From CAYLZW01 sp964388085 (lineage in GTDB: Bacteria; Myxococcota; UBA727; CAYLZW01): a stretch of DNA of 6,686 nucleotides. The stretch lies in contig CAYLZW010000307.1 of NCBI GenBank assembly GCA_964388085.1, positions 1 to 6,686 on the forward strand, written 5' to 3'. Shown here piece after piece: positions 1 to 6,686 of this stretch (its first letter is position 1; each line of letters opens with the position of its first letter). The notes under the pieces were generated by a model. That model saw only the letters and a list, made by a program, of their open reading frames with translations. It had not been told where the DNA came from and did no database searches. A program made the translations under genes and the position numbers.

Positions 1-2
1 TC

Positions 3-553
3 AACCTCTTCTTCGCGGCGACGACGCAGTACCAGAGCTATCGCGTGCTCGCCGCGGGCGGCCTCGTGCGCTCGCAGGGTGGCACCTTCACGCTCTCGTC
101 CGTCGAGAAGGCCGGCGCCGTGCGCGGCGCGGTCTACGTGTTCGACGCCGCCCAGGGGCCGGCCGGCGCCTTGTCGGCTGGCCCTTACGTGCCGGACGGC
201 AGCGGCGGTGACGTGCTCGATCCGCTCGCGCTGCGGGAGCCGGCCTTCCTCGGCTCGGCGGCTGCCCTGCCTGGCGGCGCGCGCGCGGTCATCGCCGGCG
301 GCTTCCGCTCGCTCGACCTGACGCCGTCCGACCACCTCGATCTGTACGGGGAGGATCCCTTCGCCGTCTCCCCGCTCTCCGTCGGCGGGCAGCCGCGCTC
401 GCTGCGGGAGCCCCGCGGTGGCCTCGTCGCCGTCGGCGTCGGCGACGGCACGGTGCTGTTCTCGGGCGGCTCGAGCGCGGACGCCGCGGGCGCGCGCACG
501 CCGCGCCTCACGGCCGAGATCTTCGCCGACCCGACGAACCCGCGGAGCACGCC

Positions 554-557
<4 letters not shown>
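3..557 (+). CDS. Kelch-repeat / beta-propeller protein, C-terminal part (5' end outside window)
   Basis: The reading frame is already open at the window edge (first full codon at 3) and runs 184 codons to TGA at 555-557, so only the C-terminal part is seen. It shows Kelch-like blade signatures: a hydrophobic strand followed by a Gly-Gly pair recurs as RVLAAGG, ARAVIAGG and GTVLFSGG, and the last blade continues to LTAEIFADPTNP, close to the 'AE-hydrophobic-DP' ending usual in secreted bacterial Kelch proteins. Kelch blades build a propeller used for protein or sugar binding; no catalytic residue can be assigned here. Any signal peptide would lie upstream of the window. A GTG at 45 could be read as a start, but coding character continues upstream of it (NLFFAATTQYQSYR), so I treat the gene as truncated. 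Its stop overlaps the next gene's start by four bases (ATGA), suggesting one operon. The family call is fairly sure; the function is unknown. Confidence -1.
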
Positions 558-1213
<656 letters not shown>

Positions 1214-1293
1214 GGGTCCGCCGAAGAGCCTACCCCTCGATCGCTTGCGTTGGTCCCATGATCGCGAAGCGGCCTGCTGTTCGAAAGCACAGG

Positions 1294-1364
1294 CGTTCGC
1301 TGGCAAGGCGCAGCGGAGGCGCGACCTTTTGGTCGTGCCGAGGACGCAACGCAGCCAGCGGGCG
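1294..1364. repeat. Long imperfect inverted repeat (hairpin) with TTTT loop
   Basis: The centre is a 9-bp stem, 1318-1326 pairing with 1331-1339 (GGCGCGACC / GGTCGTGCC, one G-T wobble), closed by a TTTT loop at 1327-1330. The same axis continues outward with further blocks: GCG 1308-1310 with CGC 1350-1352, and GCTGGC 1299-1304 with GCCAGC 1354-1359, extendable to 1294/1364 with wobbles. The whole is about 71 bases and nearly symmetric about 1329. It starts 80 bases after the acidic protein stop and lacks a following T-run, so it is not a standard terminator. It could be a palindromic intergenic repeat of REP type, an mRNA-end stabiliser, or part of a structured RNA. Confidence -1.
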
Positions 1365-1377
1365 AAAGACCGAGCGA

Positions 1378-1408
1378 GGGGGGATCAACGCGAGGGCTCG
1401 GGGGGGGG
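1378..1408 (+). other. G-run cluster, possible G-quadruplex
   Basis: Three G-runs occur within 31 bases: six G at 1378-1383, three at 1394-1396 and nine at 1400-1408. The nine-G run can supply two tracts, giving four tracts of three G with short loops, the minimum for a G-quadruplex. The last G-run can alternatively pair with CCCC at 1413-1416 across a TAAG loop. The run is far longer than the surrounding composition requires. Confidence -1.
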
Positions 1409-1521
1409 TAAGCCCCATGGCTCAGCGCAAACCCGACGCAGGTTGACCTATTCTGCGTGGTGCCGCAAAACAGGCCGTCTTACTCGAGCGCCGCTTCTCG
1501 CGACGCTCACGCACACAGGCC

Positions 1522-1590
1522 GGAACCTCGCGTAACGCTTGCGTGCGCGAGCAGAGGAACTTCGCGTAGCGCGCCGCGCGAGCGAATAGA
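1522..1590 (+). repeat. Degenerate tandem repeat (34 + 35 bp), each copy a hairpin, in the lipoprotein leader
   Basis: Copy 1 spans 1522-1555 and copy 2 spans 1556-1590; both begin GGAAC(C/T)TCGCGTA(A/G)CGC and end near GCGAGC(GA)A-AGA, and a third GGAAT begins at 1591. Copy 1 folds into a strong stem: CTCGCG 1527-1532 with CGCGAG 1546-1551, continued by ACG/CGT around a CTTG loop. Copy 2 has an inner GCGC/GCGC stem (1569-1572 / 1576-1579) and an outer TTCG/CGAA pairing (1561-1564 / 1583-1586). Each copy is followed by AGAGGAA-type sequence, and the second is the SD of the lipoprotein gene. Confidence -1.
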
Positions 1591-1594
1591 GGAA
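1588..1594 (+). promoter_or_regulatory. Ribosome binding site AGAGGAA of the lipoprotein gene
   Basis: GAGG at 1589-1592 lies four bases before ATG 1597, a rather short spacing. It fixes the start, because the predicted lipoprotein signal follows immediately. A second copy of the same heptamer, about 35 bases upstream, is not followed by a useful start codon and comes from the tandem repeat. Confidence -1.
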
Positions 1595-1596
1595 TC

Positions 1597-4500
1597 ATGA
1601 AACAGACAGCCCTAAAGGCGACCCTCACGGGTCTGCTCTTCGCGTTGCCGTTCGGAGCCTGTACCTGCGACCCGGGTACACCCCTCGAAGACGCCGGTCC
1701 CGGAATCACCTGCGGTGAAGGGACCATCCTGAAAAACGGCGAGTGCGTCGGCGGCGAGGTCACGCCCGGCGAGGACGCCGGACCCGGCATCGAGTGCGGC
1801 CCGGGCACCATCCCGAACCAGGCCGGCACCGCCTGCATTCCCGACATCGACTGCGCCGAAGGCACCGTGCCGAACGAGACCGGCACCGGCTGCGTGCCCG
1901 CCTGTGAGGACCCCTTCATCCTCGACGGCGACGAGTGCGCCTGCCCCGCGGGCCTCGTCGTCACGCCGGCCGGCGACGACTGCGTCGTCGACCCCGCCTT
2001 GTGCGCCGAGGGCACGCTGTTCGACGACGCCACCGGGCAGTGCATGCCCGCCGTGGCGCCGGCCCCGAGCGACGACGACCTGAACCCCGGCGAGGCGCCG
2101 GCCAGCTTCATCCTGCCCGACCCCGACGAGAACAAGCGCACCGAGATCGGCGGCATCATCGGCCCCGTCGACGCCGACGGCGGTGACCTCGACGTGTTCG
2201 AGTTCGACGGCGACGCGGGCGATCGCATGCTCGTGCAGCTCATCAGCTTCGGCGCCCAGGCCGCGTCGTTCGTGCTCATGGGCATCGACGACAACACGGG
2301 CGACTACTTCCGCATGGCGCTGCCGCTCGAGAACCGCCGCGCCGTGCGCCACGTGGTGCTCCCGGTCACCGGCCGCTACGCGTTCATCGTGTCCGACCGG
2401 GCCAACGTGCTCCAGCTCCTCGGCATCCCCGGCATCCCCGTCGGCGGCGCGGATCACAGCTACTCGCTCGTTATCGACGCCCTGCCGGCCGTGGCCCCGA
2501 CCACCATCCCGGCCGACGGCGCGGTGCACACCGGCGCGCACGACAACATCGACGCCTACCACGTGGGCACCAACTCCGCTCCGGTCGGCTCGATCCTGAG
2601 CGCGCTGCTCGCCGCCGACGAGAGCGACATGGAGTTCGACACCGCGCAGGTGCTGTGGTTCATCGACGCCAACGGCAACTACGTCGAGCTCGTGGGCGAT
2701 GAGACCCCCGCGGTGGCGACGCTGCTGCCGCAGACGGCCAGCGGCACGGTCTTCTACGTCGACTATCAGTACCGCCTCGGCACCGTGCCGACCTACAGCT
2801 ACGAGCTCACGGTCGAGGCGCCGATCATCCATGATGGTCCGGTCGCGGGCGGCGATCCCGTCGACGGCAACACCGCCGGCGACAACATCACCTTCTACGA
2901 GGTCGAGCTGCAGGAAGCGCACGTCTATCGCATTCGCATGCGCCTGCCGGACTCCAGCACCATCCCGAGCACGGAGCTCGCGCTCGTCAACACGGACCTG
3001 ATCACCCTGGCCGAGAGCCGCTTCGTCTCCGTCGACGGCATCGACTACGAGGAGCTGCGCTTCCACGCCGGCCGCGGCGCCGGGGGCACCTACTACATCG
3101 AGGTGCTCGACGGCGAGCCACAGGACCCGCTCCAGGAGTCGAACTTCAACCTGCGCCTGACCCTCGACGAGGCGCCCGTCAGCAGCAGCGCCGTGCTGGC
3201 GCTGCCGGACACGACCACCTTCAGCGACGACCTCGACGATCCGACCGACCTCGACGACGACGCGTGGACGGGCCCGTGGGCGCTCGTGCACGTGAACGGC
3301 CTCGCGGAGCTGACGGTCACCACGAGCGCGGACGTCACGTTCAACGCCTTCCGCCCCGCCGACTTCAGCACGTTCACGGGCAGCAGCGTCGACACCGGAG
3401 ATGAGGCCGTGTACGGCCGCTCGTTCCGTGGCTTGTCCGGCTTCGAGGTGCTCCTGCAGGCCCAGGACGGTGACCAGACGGACCAGTTCGCGCTCAACGC
3501 CACGATCACCGAGTCCATCTTCCTGTGGGAGACGGAGCCCAACGATAGCGCGGCGACCGCGACGGACCTTCCGAGCGCGTTCGCCGGCACGCCGCCTGCT
3601 GCCGAGGCCCCGGCTCCTGGGATCGGTGAGTGCAGCGACCTCAGTGCCGGACCGCGGATTACGACCGCTGGCCGCTACACCGCGACCCTGGACACGCTCG
3701 CCGACAGCTTCGACGGCGGAGCTTGGGGGAACTGCGCGATCGGCACTTCCAGCACGGGCAATGACGTCTACTACGTGATCGCTCAGCAGCCGGCGGGGAC
3801 GCAAATCCGGATCGAGACGTTGCCTGAAGGCGATAACGCCGGCGCCGATACGAAGCTCGGTCTCGCCGCCGTCCCGAATGACTGCTCCGCCGCGAGCTCG
3901 ACCTGTCTGGCGTACAATGACGACATCTCATACTCAGCAGGGCAGGTTCTTTCTCGTCTGAACTACACGTTCACCGGCTCGGAAGGGGACCTGCTCCTCA
4001 TCATCGACTCGTGGGGCAGCTTGGGGCCGATCACCGACGGCACGCTCGTGTTCGACGTCGTGTTGTCGCCCGCGCCGCCCAACGGCGTCATCGTGGACGG
4101 CGATGAGGACTGGTGGGCGCTCGCGGTGCCGGAGGCGGGTCTCCTGGAAGTGAACGTCGAAAGCGGCCCCTTGGGCGGCGACCCCGACATGGACCTCAGC
4201 ATCTTCCACATCGACGCCACCACCGAGCTGGTGGGCCCGGTGCCGAGCGGCGGCGGGGCCTCCACCTACGTCGAAGAGGCGGGCACCTACTACGCCGTGG
4301 TCCGCTACGCCGGCGAGGCCGGTGACTACCAGGTCACCTGGAGCCTCGATAACACCGCGTCCCCGCCCGTGACGTGCTCGACCCCCGTCGCCATCACGGA
4401 CGTGGGCGACTACGACGGTGACACCAGCGCGGGCCATAACAACTGGATGCCCCAGAACGACCAGTGTTTCGGGTTCGATCCCATCGGCTACGACTCGCCC

Positions 4501-6195
4501 GACACGCTCTACAGCTACACCCTGCCGGCCGGCGCCACGCTGCGCGCCACGGTCGACTCGAACTTCGACGCGGCCGTGGCCATCCTCGACGGTGGCTGCG
4601 ACGGCGCCTGCCTCGCGGGCAGCGACGAGTGGTTCAGCCTCGACGAGGTGGTCGCGTACCAGAACAACACCGGCGCCGACCAGGACGTCTTCGTCGTCGT
4701 CGATGGCTTTGAGATGGGCAGCTACACGCTGAGCGTCGAGATCTTCGGCGCCGCCTGCTCGCTCGGCGAAGCGCGCTGCGCCAACGGTGACATGGAGGTC
4801 TGCAACGCGGACGGCACGGCGTTCGAGGTCGTGGCGTGCCCGAGCGGCTGCACCTATGACGACTTCGAGCAAGAGGCCTCGTGCAACCAGCACTGCGGCG
4901 AAGGCACCAGCAACCCGGACGCCAGGTGCAACGGCAACACGCTGCAGGCCTGCTCTGACGACGAGACCCGCTACGAGGACACCGAGTGCGCCGTGGCGTG
5001 CTCGGACATCCTGGACGAGAGCGACGTGGTGGTCGACGCCATGTGCTCGTTCGGTCTCTGCACCCCCGACGTGGTCTCCTGCGCCGACGGCGTGGCGAGC
5101 ACCTGTAACGCTGACGCCTCGGCGCTCGATCAAGTGTCCTGTGCCGGCGGCTGCGACATCGACGGCACGGCCTGCAATCCTGTGGACCCGAACCCAACCG
5201 CTTACACGAGCCCCGCGCCGGCCGAGGGCGCTTGCGACCTCGCCAGCGCGCCGGTCATCAGCGCCAGCGGCATCTACACGGTCGCGCTGACGGCCCCGAC
5301 GAACGACTTCGGTACGGGCTTCGACTTCTGCACGAAGCCCGGCACGGACGTGTACTGGAGCATCCCGGCGCGAACGGCGGGAACCTCGGTCACCGTCGAG
5401 GTGATCAGCGCTGCCGGCGACACCTCCACCACGGACACGTACGTTGCGCTGCTATCCGGCGTCGACTGCGCGGCGGGCACTGCGAGCTGCGTTACGAGTG
5501 ATGACGACGATGGCGTGGCGAATCTGTCGCTACTGACGTATGAGTTCGATGGCAGCGAGGGCGACCTGCTGCTGTTGGCGGACTCTTGGGGAGGCTCGCC
5601 GTTCGTCGCTGGTGATCTTGTCATCAGCATCGAGTTCTCCGACGAGCCGTTCATCCCGCTCGCGCCGGCCATCTGTACGGCCGACGAGGCGACCTGCGAC
5701 CCGACCACCAGCGCGCTCACGACCTGCAACGCCGAGGGCACGGCCGAGGAGTTGCTCTACTGTGAGCTCGGCTGCAGCGACGGCGGCGATGCCTGCCAGG
5801 TGCCGCTGGGCGAGAGCTGCGTGCGTCCCGAGCCGCTGGATGTCTCTGCCGGAGACGTGAGCGTCGTGCTCGACCTGTCGAGCTTCACAAACGACATGAC
5901 GGGTAACTGCTCGTCGAGCGGTGGTCGGGACCGAGTGTTCTCGTTCACGGCAACGGTGGACGGCGAATACGTCGTCAACACCTCCGGCCGCGACACCACG
6001 CTCTACTACTATGAAGAGATCTGTGGGGACACGATCGAGCAGTGCAGCGGTGACGACGGGTCCTCCCCGCCGAGCGGCTGGGGCTCGACGGTGACCATCG
6101 ACGCGGTACAGGGCACGGAGTACTTCTTCGTGGTCGATCTGTACTCGTCGGGCACGACGCCGACGAACGTGACGCTCAGTGTTGATGTGCCCTGA
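1597..6195 (+). CDS. Giant modular Cys-rich lipoprotein with multiple PPC-like beta-sandwich modules
   Basis: This 1532-residue protein starts with a short charged n-region, a hydrophobic core (residues 5-19) and FGAC, so C22 is the likely lipidated cysteine; F at -3 is slightly off the usual lipobox. Residues 39-149 carry six tandem two-cysteine cassettes of C-x-x-G-T...C-V-P type. Residues about 160-640 are four beta-rich segments (about 160-297, 298-408, 409-527, 529-640) resembling pre-peptidase C-terminal (PPC) domains. ETEPNDSA at about 645-652 is the usual lead-in of a PPC domain. Then come related modules A (679-826) and, after a further PPC-like segment (829-925), B (927-1051), three six-Cys modules (1054-1193), C (1213-1350), one six-Cys module (1360-1400) and D (1408-1532). 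No HExxH, Ser-His-Asp or other catalytic motif is seen. It most likely acts as an outer-membrane surface binding or adhesion protein. The SD is at 1588-1594, and an intrinsic terminator lies 28 bases after the stop, so it is probably monocistronic. Architecture is certain as read; the function is inferred. Confidence -1.
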   Translation: MKQTALKATLTGLLFALPFGACTCDPGTPLEDAGPGITCGEGTILKNGECVGGEVTPGEDAGPGIECGPGTIPNQAGTACIPDIDCAEGTVPNETGTGCVPACEDPFILDGDECACPAGLVVTPAGDDCVVDPALCAEGTLFDDATGQCMPAVAPAPSDDDLNPGEAPASFILPDPDENKRTEIGGIIGPVDADGGDLDVFEFDGDAGDRMLVQLISFGAQAASFVLMGIDDNTGDYFRMALPLENRRAVRHVVLPVTGRYAFIVSDRANVLQLLGIPGIPVGGADHSYSLVIDALPAVAPTTIPADGAVHTGAHDNIDAYHVGTNSAPVGSILSALLAADESDMEFDTAQVLWFIDANGNYVELVGDETPAVATLLPQTASGTVFYVDYQYRLGTVPTYSYELTVEAPIIHDGPVAGGDPVDGNTAGDNITFYEVELQEAHVYRIRMRLPDSSTIPSTELALVNTDLITLAESRFVSVDGIDYEELRFHAGRGAGGTYYIEVLDGEPQDPLQESNFNLRLTLDEAPVSSSAVLALPDTTTFSDDLDDPTDLDDDAWTGPWALVHVNGLAELTVTTSADVTFNAFRPADFSTFTGSSVDTGDEAVYGRSFRGLSGFEVLLQAQDGDQTDQFALNATITESIFLWETEPNDSAATATDLPSAFAGTPPAAEAPAPGIGECSDLSAGPRITTAGRYTATLDTLADSFDGGAWGNCAIGTSSTGNDVYYVIAQQPAGTQIRIETLPEGDNAGADTKLGLAAVPNDCSAASSTCLAYNDDISYSAGQVLSRLNYTFTGSEGDLLLIIDSWGSLGPITDGTLVFDVVLSPAPPNGVIVDGDEDWWALAVPEAGLLEVNVESGPLGGDPDMDLSIFHIDATTELVGPVPSGGGASTYVEEAGTYYAVVRYAGEAGDYQVTWSLDNTASPPVTCSTPVAITDVGDYDGDTSAGHNNWMPQNDQCFGFDPIGYDSPDTLYSYTLPAGATLRATVDSNFDAAVAILDGGCDGACLAGSDEWFSLDEVVAYQNNTGADQDVFVVVDGFEMGSYTLSVEIFGAACSLGEARCANGDMEVCNADGTAFEVVACPSGCTYDDFEQEASCNQHCGEGTSNPDARCNGNTLQACSDDETRYEDTECAVACSDILDESDVVVDAMCSFGLCTPDVVSCADGVASTCNADASALDQVSCAGGCDIDGTACNPVDPNPTAYTSPAPAEGACDLASAPVISASGIYTVALTAPTNDFGTGFDFCTKPGTDVYWSIPARTAGTSVTVEVISAAGDTSTTDTYVALLSGVDCAAGTASCVTSDDDDGVANLSLLTYEFDGSEGDLLLLADSWGGSPFVAGDLVISIEFSDEPFIPLAPAICTADEATCDPTTSALTTCNAEGTAEELLYCELGCSDGGDACQVPLGESCVRPEPLDVSAGDVSVVLDLSSFTNDMTGNCSSSGGRDRVFSFTATVDGEYVVNTSGRDTTLYYYEEICGDTIEQCSGDDGSSPPSGWGSTVTIDAVQGTEYFFVVDLYSSGTTPTNVTLSVDVP

Positions 6196-6223
6196 GCATC
6201 GACGGCTGAGTAACGGCAAGTAG

Positions 6224-6255
6224 AGACCGGGCCCTTCGGGGCCCGGTCTTTTTTT
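6224..6255 (+). terminator. Rho-independent terminator after the lipoprotein gene
   Basis: A perfect 10-bp GC-rich stem (6225-6234 pairing with 6239-6248) is closed by the extra-stable TTCG tetraloop (6235-6238) and followed by seven T (6249-6255). An outer A-T pair may extend it. It begins 28 bases after the lipoprotein stop and separates that gene from the PBP gene. The opposite strand lacks a good T-tract after the stem, so it acts on rightward transcription. Confidence -1.
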
Positions 6256-6337
6256 GGGGCAGCGTCGTGCGGGAATACCGCCTCGAAGCCCACTCCTTGA
6301 CGCAAGGACGAGAACCCCCGACAACGGAGCGCCCAGC

Positions 6338-6343
6338 AAGGAG
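6338..6343 (+). promoter_or_regulatory. Ribosome binding site AAGGAG that decides the PBP start
   Basis: AAGGAG directly abuts ATG 6344, leaving no spacer, but stands nine bases before GTG 6353 in the same frame. Normal SD spacing therefore favours GTG 6353, giving a protein beginning MKLLRTR. No other SD explains the ATG. Confidence -1.
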
Positions 6344-6352
6344 ATGCCCGTC

Positions 6353-6686
6353 GTGAAGCTGCTCCGCACCCGCCTCGTCCGACGGCTGCTCGGCACCGTC
6401 GTGCTGCTCGCCGCCTTCGGCGTCGGTGGCGCGGCCGCGGGCATCGCCCTGCTGTCTCGCGACCTGCCGACGCTGCACAGCCTCGAGGACTACAGCCCGC
6501 CCGTGACGAGCAACGTCTATGACGCCGGCGGCAACGTGGTCGCGCGCTTCTATGAGCAGCGGCGCACGGTGACGCCGGTGGAGCGCATCCCCGCGCACGT
6601 GAAGAACGCGTTCATCGCCGCCGAGGACGCCGAGTTCTACCAGCACGAGGGCATCGACTGGGGCGCCGTCTTCGCCGCCGTGCTGA
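6353..6686 (+). CDS. mrcA: Class A penicillin-binding protein (PBP1A type), N-terminal part, cut by window end
   Basis: This is a bifunctional peptidoglycan synthase: a GT51 glycosyltransferase that polymerises lipid II in the periplasm, normally followed by a transpeptidase domain (here beyond the window). About 111 codons are visible. A short basic cytoplasmic tail (MKLLRTRLVRR) precedes one membrane segment at about residues 12-34. Next come the PBP1A-like entry (LPTLHSLEDYSPP, then SNVYDAGGNVVARFYEQRR) and the GT51 signature E91-D92-x2-F95-x2-H98-x-G100-x-D102 in AFIAAEDAEFYQHEGIDWG. E91 corresponds to the catalytic general base of the family. The start is GTG 6353, chosen on SD spacing; ATG 6344 would add three residues. 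The gene lies beyond a strong terminator and so needs its own promoter in 6256-6337. The family is very sure. The symbol is by resemblance to PBP1A; ponA is used for the same type in other taxa. Confidence -1.
   Translation, partial: MKLLRTRLVRRLLGTVVLLAAFGVGGAAAGIALLSRDLPTLHSLEDYSPPVTSNVYDAGGNVVARFYEQRRTVTPVERIPAHVKNAFIAAEDAEFYQHEGIDWGAVFAAVL

Larger units (their letters stand above)
1214..1596. other. Intergenic region, 383 bases, structured, no convincing gene
   Basis: The gap lies between the acidic protein stop and the lipoprotein start. Short open frames cross it, but none has a good ribosome binding site, recognisable protein sequence or codon bias. It contains, in order: a bulged stem-loop at about 1242-1271 (CGCTTGCG against CGCGAAGCG); the long imperfect hairpin 1294-1364; three G-runs at 1378-1408, the last able to pair as GGGG-TAAG-CCCC (1405-1416); a TTGACC box at 1443 without a good -10 partner; and the tandem hairpin repeat 1522-1590. 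No classical T-tailed terminator follows the acidic gene. The region must hold the promoter and leader of the lipoprotein gene. Confidence -1.

Noticed and set aside
1294..1364. Integron attC site
   Set aside because: It is a palindrome of plausible size, but no RYYYAAC / GTTRRRY core pair is at the ends and no integrase or cassette is nearby.
1443..1471. Possible promoter TTGACC, 17 bases, CAAAAC before the lipoprotein gene
   Set aside because: The -35 is fair, but the -10 matches TATAAT at only three of six positions; too weak to annotate.
1230..1535. Short open frames in the intergenic gap on both strands
   Set aside because: No SD, no recognisable protein, mutually overlapping, and they run through the hairpin and G-run; non-coding structure is the better explanation.
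1522..1590. CRISPR array
   Set aside because: Only two degenerate adjoining copies, no spacers between them and no cas genes.
1612..3804. A 730-codon open frame on the minus strand, opposite the lipoprotein gene
   Set aside because: Its protein is Arg/Ala/Val/Asp-rich without domains, as expected for the complement of a GC-rich gene; the + strand frame has a signal peptide, ordered cysteines and an SD.
3934..5133. A 399-codon open frame on the minus strand
   Set aside because: It is low-complexity Val/Ala/Arg/Gly sequence antisense to clear domain modules; a GC-bias shadow.
1597..6195. Secreted peptidase, because of PPC-like domains
   Set aside because: No metalloprotease, subtilisin or other catalytic motif can be found along the 1532 residues.
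6297..6325. Possible promoter TTGACG, 17 bases, GACAAC before the PBP gene
   Set aside because: The location is right, but the -10 is poor; GC-rich hosts give many such chance matches.

Overview
The window is GC-rich DNA with strong SD-led genes, all read on the + strand. A Kelch-type protein, an acidic Pro-Glu membrane-anchored protein and a giant Cys-rich multi-domain lipoprotein together resemble the secreted or surface gene content of Myxococcota and related predatory or social 'deltaproteobacteria'. This assignment is inferred from protein style; there is no rRNA or other taxonomic marker here.

Layout. (1) Positions 3-557 hold the 3' end of a Kelch/beta-propeller protein. (2) Positions 554-1213 hold a secreted, very acidic protein with two Pro-Glu tracts and a C-terminal hydrophobic segment; its ATG overlaps the upstream stop (ATGA), so the two are probably translationally coupled. 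(3) Positions 1214-1596 are a 383-base gap with no convincing gene. It holds a long imperfect hairpin, a G-run cluster, and a degenerate tandem repeat whose copies each fold into a hairpin and end at an AGAGGAA sequence. The second of these is the ribosome binding site of the next gene. (4) Positions 1597-6195 hold a 1532-residue predicted lipoprotein made of six two-cysteine cassettes, several pre-peptidase C-terminal (PPC)-like beta-sandwich segments, and four related beta-sandwich modules (A-D) interleaved with four copies of a six-cysteine module. No catalytic domain is visible. (5) Positions 6224-6255 are a strong intrinsic terminator with a TTCG loop. (6) From 6353 to the window end is the 5' part of a class A penicillin-binding protein (PBP1A type), cut by the window edge inside its transglycosylase domain.

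How they fit together. All protein products are predicted to act at or outside the cytoplasmic membrane. The Kelch and Pro-Glu genes look like one transcription unit, the lipoprotein like a separate monocistronic unit closed by the terminator, and the PBP gene starts a new unit. No defence system, mobile element, CRISPR array or RNA gene of a known family is recognisable. The most unusual parts are the modular architecture of the lipoprotein and the structured leader in front of it.
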